A stretch of DNA of 64,000 nucleotides from Jiangella alba (lineage in GTDB: Bacteria > Actinomycetota > Actinomycetes > Jiangellales > Jiangellaceae), in assembly GCF_900106035.1 (NCBI RefSeq), contig NZ_FNUC01000004.1, positions 2,480,001 through 2,544,000 of the forward strand, written 5' to 3'. Shown here one piece after another: positions 38,767 to 48,695 of the stretch. The stretch's first letter is position 1; the number at the start of each line of letters is the position of its first letter. Both the position numbers and the translations under genes were made by a program. Below the pieces are notes generated by a model. That model made no database searches. It was not told the DNA's origin and saw nothing but the letters and a program-made list of their open reading frames with translations.

Positions 38767-40314
38767 TCAGCTGACGGCGGCGGCCGCGGCCTGGGCGTCC
38801 GGGCCGATGCCCAGCGCCACCTCGGAGCCGGAGCACGACACGACCGCCGACTGGTCGGTCCCGGTGAACACGGTGCGCCCGCCCTCGTCGGCGGCCTGCG
38901 CGTCGGGGAACGCGGCCGCGTAGAAGTCGGTGACGGTGTCGCACAGCGGCGTGCCGCCGTCGTCGCCGCGGTCGGCGAGCACCAGTGCGAGCGCGGTGGC
39001 GTCGCCGTCGCCCCAGACGGTGACCTCGCCGCCGGCCCAGGCCGCGACCAGGTCCTTCGGGTCGGGCAGCGCGGCGTCCTCGTCGTCGCCGGGCGCTTCG
39101 AGCAGGAACAGCAGGTCGGCGGCGCCGAAGGTGTCCATGCGCAGCTGCTGCCAGTCGCCGCCCGGCCCGGCCGGGTCGCGGACGTCGACGGCGGCCTCAC
39201 CGCCGCGGTAGCGGTCCGGGAACAGCACCTGGGCGGTGGTCGCCGGCAGCGTCGAGTACGTCGCGTCGACCGCCTCCCAGCCGCCGTCGAGGAAGACGTC
39301 GCAGGTGAAGGTCAGGCCCTCGACGTACGGGAACTCCAGCTGGCGGGCGATGAAGTGCGGCAGCGCGTCGAGGTCGGCGGTGGTCTGGCCGGAGGTCTCC
39401 TGCAGCGCGAGCAGCTGTTCGAGCGGCAGGTGCTGGCCGACGAACTGCTGGCTGTACAGCGACGCGTCGCCCTCGATGGCGTTGAGCGCGGCGTACGCGG
39501 CGTCGGACCCGGACTCCGTGGCGATGGCCTCCTGGTCGGGCAGCCCCATGGCGGCGTCGGCCTGCGCGTGCACCAGCTCGTGCGCCGTGATCAGCGCGCC
39601 CAGGCCGTCCATCTCCTCCGAGCCGATGACCAGCTGCTGCGTCTCGGGGTCGTAGAACCCGCCGACCCCGGCGTCGAGGGCGTCGAGCTGCGCCTGCGCG
39701 AGATCGGTACCCGGCTCGACGGCGCCCAGCGCGGCCAGCAGCCGGGAGTCGACGGCGGCCCGCTCGGGGTCGAGCTCTTCCTGGGTCAGCTCGACCGCCC
39801 GCCGCTGCACCTCGTCGAGACCGACGAACTCGATGTCGACGTCGTCGCCGGCGGGCAGCCCGCGCTCCTCCTCGACCAGCTGCGCGATGGCCGCGACCTG
39901 CGTCTCGACGTCGGCGTCGGGGATGGAGTCCGAACCGCCGAGGCCCAGGCCGCCGGAGCCGAGGCACTGCAGCAGGATCGGGTCGACGTCGCCCATGCCG
40001 AGGTCGCCGAGGTCGCCGCCGAGCAGTTCGTCCAGCCCGCCCTCGCCGAGGAGGTCGCCGAGGCCGCCCTCGCCCAGCAGGTCCTCCAGCCCGCCCAGGC
40101 CGGACGACGCCTCGTCCTGCGCCGCGGCCAGCTCTTCGCGGGCGGCGTCGCGCTCGGACCGGGCGTCGTCGACCCGGCGGTCCATGACGATGTACGTGAC
40201 GCCGGCCAGCACCAGCCCGACGGCGAGCGCCAGCGCGGTGGCGACCTGCCAGACGGCGGTACGCGAGGAGCCGGACGGTGGCGGGGGCGGAGGCGGCGGC
40301 GTGGGGTCGCTCAT
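38767..40314 (-). CDS. Membrane-anchored zinc-metallopeptidase-like protein
   Basis: A 515-residue protein. A proline-rich start (residues 5-12) and one membrane helix (20-42) are followed by a coiled-coil-like acidic segment and three units of a G-L-x-x-L-L-G-E-G-G repeat at about 73-99. The extracellular part contains an HExxH zinc motif, HELVH at 244-248, in a context (ALITAHELVHAQADA) like gluzincin-type peptidases. The second zinc ligand is not obvious by eye. No close family is recognised. It is followed on the same strand by nothing within 1.3 kb and lies downstream of the gamma-glutamyltransferase gene. Confidence 0.75.
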   Translation of the reverse strand: MSDPTPPPPPPPPSGSSRTAVWQVATALALAVGLVLAGVTYIVMDRRVDDARSERDAAREELAAAQDEASSGLGGLEDLLGEGGLGDLLGEGGLDELLGGDLGDLGMGDVDPILLQCLGSGGLGLGGSDSIPDADVETQVAAIAQLVEEERGLPAGDDVDIEFVGLDEVQRRAVELTQEELDPERAAVDSRLLAALGAVEPGTDLAQAQLDALDAGVGGFYDPETQQLVIGSEEMDGLGALITAHELVHAQADAAMGLPDQEAIATESGSDAAYAALNAIEGDASLYSQQFVGQHLPLEQLLALQETSGQTTADLDALPHFIARQLEFPYVEGLTFTCDVFLDGGWEAVDATYSTLPATTAQVLFPDRYRGGEAAVDVRDPAGPGGDWQQLRMDTFGAADLLFLLEAPGDDEDAALPDPKDLVAAWAGGEVTVWGDGDATALALVLADRGDDGGTPLCDTVTDFYAAAFPDAQAADEGGRTVFTGTDQSAVVSCSGSEVALGIGPDAQAAAAAVS

Positions 40315-40326
40315 GATCCCTCTAAC

Positions 40327-41903
<1,577 letters not shown>

Positions 41904-41907
<4 letters not shown>

Positions 41908-42881
41908 TCTCCTGGGGCGACGTCGATGTGCACGTGGTCCAGATGGCGGAGGGTGACATCTGCGGTGTCACCGGACGGGTGAGTGTACTCGCGCCAGCCT
42001 TCGTCGGACCGGCGCGCCGACCAGATCCTGTCGTCGTAGATGATGGTCGCGATGTCCAGTGCCTGGGCATTCGCGACGGCCCAGTGGGCCACCGACCAGC
42101 CGCGGCGGTTGACGTCGGGGTCGTCGTACGGCTCGAACATGACGTCCAGCGCGCGGCCGTCGTAGTGGGCCGACCCCTCCACGTGACCGGAGTCGACGCC
42201 GCCGGGCTGGAATCCGCCGATGTCGAGGCCGTCGAACGTGCCGGCCAGCTCGTCGCGGACGGCGCGGGCGCGGTCGGTGAGGCCGTCGTCGCCCTCGGCC
42301 TGGGCCGCGACGTCGTCGGCCCGGAACGTGCAGTAGAACGACGCCGGGGAGTTGCCGGTGAGTGCCGACGCCAGCACCCGCGCGTCGTCCTCGTGGTCGG
42401 CGTAGGCGTCGGGGAAGGCGCTGCGCTGCACCTCCTGCGCGGCGACGGTGACCTCGAGCTCGCGGTAGTTCGGGATGTCGACCAGCGCGTCGTAGAAGGC
42501 GCCCGCGGCGTAGACGGGGTCCTGCACCTGCTCGGGCGTGCCCCAGCCCTGCGACGGCCGCTGCTGGAACAGCCCGAGGGAGTCGCGGTCGCCGTAGTCG
42601 ATGTTGTAGATGTCGGATTCCTGGTACGCCGTGGCCAGGGCGATGGTGACCGCGCGCGCCGGCAGGCCGCGCTCGAGCGCCACGGCGGCGATGGTGGCGG
42701 AGTGCCGGGCCTGTTCCGGCGACAGCGCGACGGTGCGGCCGTCGACGGAGGCCCGGCAGTCGTTGCGGCGGATGAGCGGGTTGTCGTCGCGGCCGACCCA
42801 CCAGATGAGCAGCGCGGCGACGCACCCGCCCAGGGCGAGCAGGGTACCGAGGGTGGCCGTGAGGCGGGCAGCGCGACTCAT
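41904..42881 (-). CDS. Secreted cell-wall hydrolase-like protein (lysozyme-like plus M15-like domains)
   Basis: A 325-residue protein with an N-terminal membrane helix (7-29) and cysteines in the first external residues. Residues ~55-170 resemble a lytic transglycosylase/lysozyme fold: AYQESDIYNIDYGDRDSLG holds a candidate catalytic E88, followed by LFQQRPSQGWG. The C-terminal ~110 residues match the domain found after such folds in actinobacteria, with the pattern SAHYDGRALDVMF...HLDHVHIDV recalling M15/LAS zinc ligands. A role in peptidoglycan turnover is inferred. The ATG at 42881 has AGGA seven bases upstream. Confidence 0.75.
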
Positions 42882-42921
42882 GTGTCCTGGAGAACGTTCG
42901 TGGCCCGGGCGGCGGTTCCGG

Positions 42922-43854
42922 TCAGTTCGCGTGCAGGACGGAGTTGAGCCCGCCCCAGTCGCCGGACCTCGCCAGTGCCTCGACGGCGCCCGTGACGCTG
43001 TTGCGGCGGAACAGCAGGCCGTCGCGGCCGGACAGCTCCAGCGCCTTGACGACACGGCCGTCGGGCAGCCCGACCTTCGTTCCGGCCGTGATGTAGCAGC
43101 CGGCCTCGACCACACAGCCGTCGCCGAGCGAGATGCCGATGCCGGCGTTGGCGCCGATGAGGCAGCCCGCGCCGACGGTGATGACCTCCTTGCCGCCGCC
43201 GGACAGCGTCCCCATGATCGACGCGCCGCCGCCGACGTCGGAGCCGTCGCCGACCACCACGCCGGAGGAGATGCGCCCCTCGACCATGGACGAGCCGAGC
43301 GTGCCGGCGTTGAAGTTCACGAACCCCTCGTGCATGACCGTGGTGCCGGCGGCGAGGTGGGCGCCGAGGCGGACGCGGTCGGCGTCGGCGATGCGCACCC
43401 CGGACGGCACGACGTAGTCGACCATGCGCGGGAACTTGTCGATGCCGTACACCGTGACCGGGCCGCGGCGCAGCAGCCGCAGCCGCGTCCGCTCGAAGCC
43501 GTCGACCGGGCACGGGCCGTGGTTGGTCCACACGACGTTGTTGAGCACGCCGAACAGGCCGTCGAGCACCTGCCCGTGCGGCGCGACCAGCCGATGCGAC
43601 AGCAGGTGCAGCCGGAGGTAGGCGTCCTGGGCGTCGGCGGGCGGCGCGTCGAGGTCGATGTCGGTCTGCACGACGGTGCGGCGGACCTCGCGGTCGCGGT
43701 CCTCGACCTCGAGGTCGCGCAGCTCGACGAGGGCGTCGTCGGACGAGATGGGCGGTTTGCCGAGAGCTGGCGATGGGTACCAAACATCCAAGATCGTTCC
43801 ATCTGCGGCTATGGTGGCCAGGCCGAAGCCCCATGCCCGTCGCACGTCGGTCAT
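42922..43854 (-). CDS. dapD: 2,3,4,5-tetrahydropyridine-2,6-dicarboxylate N-succinyltransferase (actinobacterial type)
   Basis: A 310-residue acyltransferase. The N-terminal domain ([20 protein letters not shown]) is that of actinobacterial DapD. The middle and C-terminal parts are a left-handed beta helix of hexapeptide repeats ([35 protein letters not shown]). It forms a trimer and transfers succinate from succinyl-CoA in diaminopimelate synthesis. It is the second dap gene within 6 kb but on the opposite strand to dapC. A TAGGCT stands six bases before its ATG. Confidence 0.94.
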   Translation of the reverse strand: MTDVRRAWGFGLATIAADGTILDVWYPSPALGKPPISSDDALVELRDLEVEDRDREVRRTVVQTDIDLDAPPADAQDAYLRLHLLSHRLVAPHGQVLDGLFGVLNNVVWTNHGPCPVDGFERTRLRLLRRGPVTVYGIDKFPRMVDYVVPSGVRIADADRVRLGAHLAAGTTVMHEGFVNFNAGTLGSSMVEGRISSGVVVGDGSDVGGGASIMGTLSGGGKEVITVGAGCLIGANAGIGISLGDGCVVEAGCYITAGTKVGLPDGRVVKALELSGRDGLLFRRNSVTGAVEALARSGDWGGLNSVLHAN

Positions 43855-43860
43855 GGGCTC

Positions 43861-43866
43861 AGCCTA
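43861..43866 (-). promoter_or_regulatory. Putative -10 box of leaderless dapD
   Basis: On the minus strand TAGGCT is followed by six bases and then the dapD ATG; no ribosome site is visible. Inferred from spacing shared with other genes here. Confidence 0.4.
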
Positions 43867-43944
43867 CGGAACACGGCGGGCTGCGTGAGCACGGTGGTCG
43901 CCGTGCGGCGCGCCCGCAGAAGACACGAGTGCTGGGAGGCGCCG

Positions 43945-44619
43945 ATGGTGCGACGACGGCTACTCGCCACCCTCGCGGGGGTCGCGACGACGGTTCTGGT
44001 GGCGGCGGGTGGTGCGTACGCGAGCATCGCTGCGGGCGACGCGGGCGACGCGGGCGCTGCGGGAGGCACGGAGGCCGCGGGGGCCGCCGGGCCCAGTGGG
44101 CCGCTCGCGGACGAGATGGCGGCGGCGCTGGAGCAGAACCCGGGCGGCATCCAGCTCTCCGACAACGCCATGGCCTGGGACGACGGCGACGTCATCGCCG
44201 TGTGGCCGAGCCCCGGCGCCGACGCGGCGCCGTTCGGCCTGGGCGACGCCGTGCGCACCGACGTCGTCGAGGCGCTCGGCATCACCGGGCTGGCCCAGCC
44301 GTTCGAGCCGTTCGCCGGCGACATGCAGGCGCGGGGCAGCGCCTCGACCTGCCCGTCCGGCTACTACTGCTTCTACACCGCCTCGAACTTCGACGGCACG
44401 CGGTACCAGTTCTCCAGCACCTGCTCGGGCTACGCCAGCAGCTGGGGCTTCGACAACACCGCGTCGTCGTGGGTCAACCGCAACTCCGGCCGCAACTACC
44501 ACGCCTACGACTACGTCGGCGGAGCGCGACTGTGGACCATGACCCCCGGCGCCAGCGACTCCTACGTCGGCGCTTCTGCCGACAACCGGATGAGCTACTG
44601 GACCTGCACCAGCGCCTGA
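43945..44619 (+). CDS. Secreted protein of peptidase inhibitor I36 family
   Basis: A 224-residue protein starting at ATG 43945 with GGGAGG five bases upstream. Residues 1-28 form a Sec signal peptide (RRRLLATLAGVATTVLVAAGGAYA). An Ala/Gly-rich linker follows, then a proregion-like segment. A C-terminal domain with four cysteines (CPSGYYCFY...CSGYASSW...YWTCTSA) matches the I36/SMPI-like beta-gamma-crystallin fold (SNFDGTRYQFS). Streptomyces relatives inhibit metalloproteinases. It is exported; the target is unknown. Confidence 0.85.
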   Translation: MVRRRLLATLAGVATTVLVAAGGAYASIAAGDAGDAGAAGGTEAAGAAGPSGPLADEMAAALEQNPGGIQLSDNAMAWDDGDVIAVWPSPGADAAPFGLGDAVRTDVVEALGITGLAQPFEPFAGDMQARGSASTCPSGYYCFYTASNFDGTRYQFSSTCSGYASSWGFDNTASSWVNRNSGRNYHAYDYVGGARLWTMTPGASDSYVGASADNRMSYWTCTSA

Positions 44620-44765
44620 CCGGAGCCGGCCGAGCGGCCGGGCGAGGCTGCCGTGGCCCGGGCCGGGAGTGGGCGATGGCCGGGGGTTTGCTGGTGCCAG
44701 AGCGCCAGCGAACCGCCAGCCATCGTGCAGGGTCAGCCAGGCGGTACGGCCGCGGCGCTCGCGGC

Positions 44766-44822
44766 CCGTGCGCGGCGGGTGCGGCGGTCGTGGTCCGTGC
44801 GTGGCGGGTGCGGCGGTCGTGG
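44766..44822 (+). repeat. 28-bp direct repeat, two copies
   Basis: CCGTGCG(C/T)GGCGGGTGCGGC... occurs at 44766-44793 and 44795-44822, differing at one base. It lies in the 417-base gap (44620-45036) after the I36 gene. Apart from this repeat and the element at 44832, I see no gene or promoter there. Confidence 0.75.
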
Positions 44823-44831
44823 CGGCGACAG

Positions 44832-44881
44832 TGTCGGTGCCCGCCCGTAGGGTGGGACTCCCTCCCAGCCGGGCGGGGACC
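44832..44881 (-). repeat. About 50-bp intergenic element, copy A
   Basis: Read on the minus strand it matches 57876-57925 almost base for base: GGTCCCCGCCCGGCTGGGAG, then a short variable part, then CACCCTACGGGCGGGCACCG and ACA. The element contains complementary ends (CCCGCCCG and CGGGCGGG), so it can fold. Flanking sequences do not match, so the repeat has sharp limits. Confidence 0.8.
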
Positions 44882-45036
44882 GAACCCGGTGCGGAAACCG
44901 GCAGACCGGGCATACCTGCCGCCGAACGTGCCGCGTCCGCCCTTCGTCGCGGGCGGTGGATGCGCCAACGCTCGGTGGCCGGCGGTGGACGCACCCGCCC
45001 GTGCCCGCGGCGGGCGGGGTCAGCGGCAGCTGCGGG

Positions 45037-46101
45037 TCAGAGGAAGACGGTGTACTGCGCGACCACCGGCGCCTCGAGGTCCAGGGCGCCGGTGTCGCCG
45101 GTGAGCACCTCTTCGTAGCCGAGCAGACGCCCGGACATGGGGTCGACCATCAGCACGTGCCGGCGGTCCAGCCCGGAGTCGTCGCTGTCGGTGCCGAACG
45201 CGATGGCCGTGCGGCCGCGCCGGTCGGTGGTCTCGCCGAGCGCGACCACGCCGGGCTCGTCGGCCAGCATGGTCAGGGCAGCGGCCTGCACCGAGGTGTC
45301 CATGACACGGGTCGAGGCGACCTCGTGCAGCGCCTGGAACAGCGCCGCGGCGGGGTCGTCGGCCTGTGGCCAGACGGCCAGGAGCTGGGCCCGCAGCGCG
45401 GCGGGGTCGGCGGCGAGCGCCTCCGGGTACCCCGACGCCAGGCCGTCGGCCGGGACGGTCTCGTCCAGCAGGACGGCGCCGGGCGTGGCGGAACCGTCGG
45501 CCTCGCTCCAGGCCGCCGTCGGGTACTGCGCCTCGCCCTGCGTCTCGCGCACGTGCACCGAGCCGTCGGCCAGGAACCGCTGCTCGCGCAGCACCGGCAC
45601 GACGGCGGACGTGACGGCCGGCACGCCGAGCGCCGCACCCTCGCCCGGCGCGGCGCCCTCGGCGGGCGCCAGGCCCTCCGCAGGCTGCCCCTCGGTGACG
45701 GTCAGCAGCCAGCTCTCGGTGGTGACGGTGACCTCGGCGCTCGTGTAGAGCGCGGCGTGCGCCTGCGACGCCGTGGTGGCCAGTGACAGCAGCTCGGCAG
45801 CGGCCGGCTGCCCCATGGCCAGCTCCGCGGCCAGGACGGGCGGCGTGGCGGCGTAGGCGGTGTCGGCGCCGTCGGACCCGAGGTCACCCACGACGAGGAC
45901 GGTGGCGGCCACCGCGGACGCCGCCACGAGGCCCGCCGCCGGCCACATGGCCGGGCGCAGCCGGGGCCGTCGCGGCGCCGAGAGCAACTGCCGGGTGGCG
46001 ACCGCGTCCTCCAGCAGCCGGCGCATGGCGTCGCGACGGTCGGTGGGGAGGTCGCGCCTGGGTGGCAGCGCGAACGCGAGGTCGAGGCCGGTGGAACTCA
46101 T
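45037..46101 (-). CDS. Membrane-anchored partner of ECF sigma factor (CU044_5270-like)
   Basis: A 354-residue protein with a ~50-residue cytoplasmic N-terminus, one membrane helix (51-72) and a large external domain rich in Ala and acidic residues. Its layout and position match proteins of the CU044_5270 type, which commonly follow sigma factors in actinobacteria and probably act as anti-sigma-like regulators. No zinc-binding ZAS motif is seen in the short cytoplasmic part. The ATG overlaps the sigma stop by four bases (ATGA). Confidence 0.75.
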   Translation of the reverse strand: MSSTGLDLAFALPPRRDLPTDRRDAMRRLLEDAVATRQLLSAPRRPRLRPAMWPAAGLVAASAVAATVLVVGDLGSDGADTAYAATPPVLAAELAMGQPAAAELLSLATTASQAHAALYTSAEVTVTTESWLLTVTEGQPAEGLAPAEGAAPGEGAALGVPAVTSAVVPVLREQRFLADGSVHVRETQGEAQYPTAAWSEADGSATPGAVLLDETVPADGLASGYPEALAADPAALRAQLLAVWPQADDPAAALFQALHEVASTRVMDTSVQAAALTMLADEPGVVALGETTDRRGRTAIAFGTDSDDSGLDRRHVLMVDPMSGRLLGYEEVLTGDTGALDLEAPVVAQYTVFL

Positions 46102-46757
46102 GTGTGGTGCGCTCCTTCGGGGCGCGAGCCGGGTCGCGGCTCGGCGGTCTTCGTGGTCGCGGCCTCGGTGAGCCGCTCCATGTGAGCTCGAGCTCGCGCC
46201 AGCCGCGAGCGTACTGTGCCGACGGGGATTCCGAGCGCCACGGCCGCCTCGGCGTAGGTGCGCTCGCCCCAGACGCACAGCGCGAGCACCTCCTGCTCCT
46301 GCTTCGGCAGCCGCCGGAACACCCGCAGCACCTGCCGCATGTGCCGTTCGTCGTCGGCCCGGGCGGCGGCGTCGGCGGGGTCGGCCGGCTCGGACGGTTC
46401 GGGCGGCGCGGTGTCCTCGGCGCCGCCGGCGATGACGGCGGGCGGCAGCTTGGCCAGCAGCCGGCGGTGCCGGCGGACCGCACGGGTGCTGTTGCGCGCG
46501 ACGCGGCCGGCCACGCTCAGCAGCCACGGGACGAACCCGGCCTCGGCGGCGACGTCGTCGCGCTTGCGCCAGGCCTCCAGGAAGACGACGGAGGTGAGGT
46601 CCTCGGCGGTCTTCCAGCTGCCGGTGAGCCGGAAGCAGTAGTTGTAGACCACCGTCGAGTGCCGGGTGAACAGCTCGCCGAACGCCGCCGGGTCGCCTCG
46701 GCGCGCCCGCGACCAGAGATGCTGGTCGTCGGGCGGAGCGGCCGGCAGGGAGCTCAT
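46098..46757 (-). CDS. ECF-type RNA polymerase sigma factor
   Basis: A 219-residue sigma-70 family factor. Region 2 is in FGELFTRHSTVVYNYCFRLTGSWKTAEDLTSVVFLEAWRKR. A Pro/Ala/acid-rich linker follows, then region 4 in LPKQEQEVLALCVWGERTYAEAAVALGIPVGTVRSRLARAR. The ATG at 46757 is chosen because the frame further upstream runs into the divergent gene's start. The overlapping downstream gene probably controls its activity. Target promoters are unknown. Confidence 0.88.
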   Translation of the reverse strand: MSSLPAAPPDDQHLWSRARRGDPAAFGELFTRHSTVVYNYCFRLTGSWKTAEDLTSVVFLEAWRKRDDVAAEAGFVPWLLSVAGRVARNSTRAVRRHRRLLAKLPPAVIAGGAEDTAPPEPSEPADPADAAARADDERHMRQVLRVFRRLPKQEQEVLALCVWGERTYAEAAVALGIPVGTVRSRLARARAHMERLTEAATTKTAEPRPGSRPEGAHHT

Positions 46758-46814
46758 CGTCGTCGGGTCACCTGGTGGGTCCTCGGGCGGGTCAGGGGTG
46801 TCGGTGCCCTCGGC

Positions 46815-46820
46815 TAGCGT
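46815..46820 (+). promoter_or_regulatory. Putative -10 box of the VOC gene (leaderless)
   Basis: TAGCGT is six bases before the ATG at 46827, with no ribosome site between. Inferred. Confidence 0.35.
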
Positions 46821-46826
46821 GGCCGT

Positions 46827-47519
46827 ATGCACCCGACACCCGTCGCCACCTGGCAGGCTCTCTGCCTCGACGCGAGCGATCAGCCGCGGCTCGCCGAGTT
46901 CTGGGCGGCGGCGCTGGGCCGCCGGCCAGACTCAGACGATCCTACGCACCTGCGCGGAGATGCAGAAGGCGAGCAGATCTGGGTCGACCTCGTGCCGGAG
47001 GCCAGGACGGTCAAGAACCGGGTGCACCTCGACGTCGAGACGGGCCATCTCGACGGCCTGCTGTCGCTCGGCGCCACCGTCCTGCGCGAGCCCGACGACG
47101 AGAACTTCTGGTACGTCATGGCCGACCCCGAAGGCGGCGAGTTCTGTGCGTTCCTCCGGCCCGGGCGGCCGTCGCTGCCGGGCCGGCTCTGCGCGGTGGT
47201 GGTCGACTGCGCCGACCCGCACGCTCAGGCCGCGTGGTGGGGCGAGGTGTTCGGGCTGGTCCCCGAGCGCGAGCCGAAGGAGCACTACGCCGCGCTCGAG
47301 AGCGTCGGCCGGCTGCCGTTCGACTACCTGTGCTTCGTGCCGGTCCCCGAGCCGAAGGCGGCGAAGAACCGCGTCCACTGGGACGTCGACGTCGCCGACA
47401 TCGCGCTGCTCACCGAGCGTGGCGCCACGGTGCTGCGCGAGCCCGGCGGCGACATCTCCTGGCACGTCATGGCCGACCCCGAGGGCAACGAGTTCTGCGC
47501 CTTCACCCCGCGCACGTAG
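46827..47519 (+). CDS. VOC family protein, two glyoxalase-like domains
   Basis: A 230-residue protein made of two similar halves (residues ~4-110 and ~120-228), each with the glyoxalase/bleomycin-resistance paired beta-alpha-beta fold. Parallel motifs are KNRVHLDVETG and KNRVHWDVDVA, and MADPEGGEFCAF and MADPEGNEFCAF. The internal duplication is plain. These DUF-type VOC proteins have no proven reaction in most cases. The histidine in each KNRVH motif could bind metal. It is divergent from the sigma factor gene. Confidence 0.85.
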   Translation: MHPTPVATWQALCLDASDQPRLAEFWAAALGRRPDSDDPTHLRGDAEGEQIWVDLVPEARTVKNRVHLDVETGHLDGLLSLGATVLREPDDENFWYVMADPEGGEFCAFLRPGRPSLPGRLCAVVVDCADPHAQAAWWGEVFGLVPEREPKEHYAALESVGRLPFDYLCFVPVPEPKAAKNRVHWDVDVADIALLTERGATVLREPGGDISWHVMADPEGNEFCAFTPRT

Positions 47520-47523
47520 GCTG
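47518..47523 (+). promoter_or_regulatory. Putative -10 box of dapE
   Basis: TAGGCT, whose TAG is also the VOC gene's stop codon, is eight bases before the GTG start of dapE. Weakly supported. Confidence 0.3.
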
Positions 47524-47531
47524 AGGCGCTT

Positions 47532-48596
47532 GTGGGCATCGTTCTCGATCTCGACCTCCCCGCGCCGGCACTGACGGCGCAGCTGTGCGACCTCGCCTCC
47601 CCGAGCGGTGAGGAAGGGCCGCTGGCCGACGCCGTCGAGGCGGCGTTGCGCTCCCTCGGCCACCTCACGGTCCACCGCGACGGCGACACCGTCGTCGCCC
47701 GCACGGCGCTGGGCCGCCCCGCGCGGGTGGTGCTGGCCGGGCACCTCGACACCGTGCCGGTCGCCGCCAACCTCCCCACCCGCCTCGACGACGGCGTGCT
47801 CTGGGGCCGCGGCACCGTCGACATGAAGGGCGGCGTGGCCGTCGGGCTGCGGCTGGCCGCGCACGTCCCGGCGCCGGCCAGCGACGTCACCTACGTCTTC
47901 TACGACAACGAGGAGGTCGAGGCCGAACGCAACGGCCTCGGCCGGGTCGGCCGGCAGCACCCCGACTGGCTGGCGGCCGACTTCGCCGTGCTCATGGAGC
48001 CGACGTCGGCGGCGGTCGAGGGCGGCTGCAACGGCACGCTGCGCGTCGCCGTCCAGCTCACCGGCACCGCCGCCCACAGCGCCCGCTGGTGGAGGGGCAG
48101 CAACGCCATCCACGCGGCCGGCCCGGTGCTGCAACGGCTGGCCGACTACCAGCCGGCCACGGTCACCGTCGACGGCCTCGACTACCGCGAGGGGCTCAAC
48201 GCGGTCGGCATCAGCGGCGGCATCGCCGGCAACGTCATCCCCGACCGCTGCGAGGTCACCGTCAACTACCGCTTCGCGCCCGAGAAGACCGAGGCCGAGG
48301 CGCTCCACCACGTGCGGCAGGTGTTCGACGGCTACGACGTGCGGCTGCTCGACACCGCGCCCGGCGCCCGTCCAGGCCTCGACCGCCCGGTCGCGGCGGC
48401 GTTCGTCGCGGCCGTCGGCGGCGAGCCGCGGGCCAAGGTCGGCTGGACCGACGTCGCCCGGTTCGACGCGCTCGGCGTCCCGGCGGTCAACTACGGCCCC
48501 GGCGACCCCCAGCTCGCGCACGCCGACGACGAACGGGTGCACGTCGCCGAGATCGAGGCCTGTGAGGCGCGATTGCGGGCCTGGCTCGCGGCCTGA
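47532..48596 (+). CDS. dapE: Succinyl-diaminopimelate desuccinylase
   Basis: A 354-residue M20-family metallohydrolase. Zinc ligands are expected at H71 (GHLDTVPV), D98 (GRGTVDMKGG) and E127/E128 (YDNEEVEAERNGLG), with a C-terminal GPGDPQLAHADDE stretch holding the last histidine. It hydrolyses N-succinyl-LL-diaminopimelate to LL-DAP and succinate. With dapC and dapD in the same window this completes the succinylase branch, although the three genes are not in one operon. The GTG at 47532 begins 12 bases after the preceding gene. Confidence 0.93.
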   Translation: MGIVLDLDLPAPALTAQLCDLASPSGEEGPLADAVEAALRSLGHLTVHRDGDTVVARTALGRPARVVLAGHLDTVPVAANLPTRLDDGVLWGRGTVDMKGGVAVGLRLAAHVPAPASDVTYVFYDNEEVEAERNGLGRVGRQHPDWLAADFAVLMEPTSAAVEGGCNGTLRVAVQLTGTAAHSARWWRGSNAIHAAGPVLQRLADYQPATVTVDGLDYREGLNAVGISGGIAGNVIPDRCEVTVNYRFAPEKTEAEALHHVRQVFDGYDVRLLDTAPGARPGLDRPVAAAFVAAVGGEPRAKVGWTDVARFDALGVPAVNYGPGDPQLAHADDERVHVAEIEACEARLRAWLAA

Positions 48597-48601
48597 CCAC
48601 G

Positions 48602-48684
48602 AGGGGGTGGCCCGCGGATCTTCGGCGGCGCGGATCGGCGCCAGGACACCACCCGCATCCACCAATATCCGCGGGACACCCCCT
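48602..48684. repeat. Long inverted repeat between dapE and LOG genes
   Basis: 18-base arms (48602-48619 and 48667-48684) match at 17 positions, separated by 47 bases that are themselves partly self-complementary. It begins five bases after the dapE stop and its right arm reaches the putative -10 of the next gene. A terminator or regulatory fold is possible. Confidence 0.65.
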
Positions 48685-48689
48685 AGCCT
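48684..48689 (+). promoter_or_regulatory. Putative -10 box of the LOG gene (leaderless)
   Basis: TAGCCT lies six bases before the GTG at 48696, and its first base is the last base of the preceding inverted repeat. Inferred. Confidence 0.35.
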
Positions 48690-48695
48690 GGCCGC

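Noticed and set aside
46758..46832. Longer start for the ECF sigma factor
   Set aside because: Adds 25 Pro/Asp-rich residues and overlaps the start of the divergent VOC gene; the ATG at 46757 fits sigma region 1.2/2 better.
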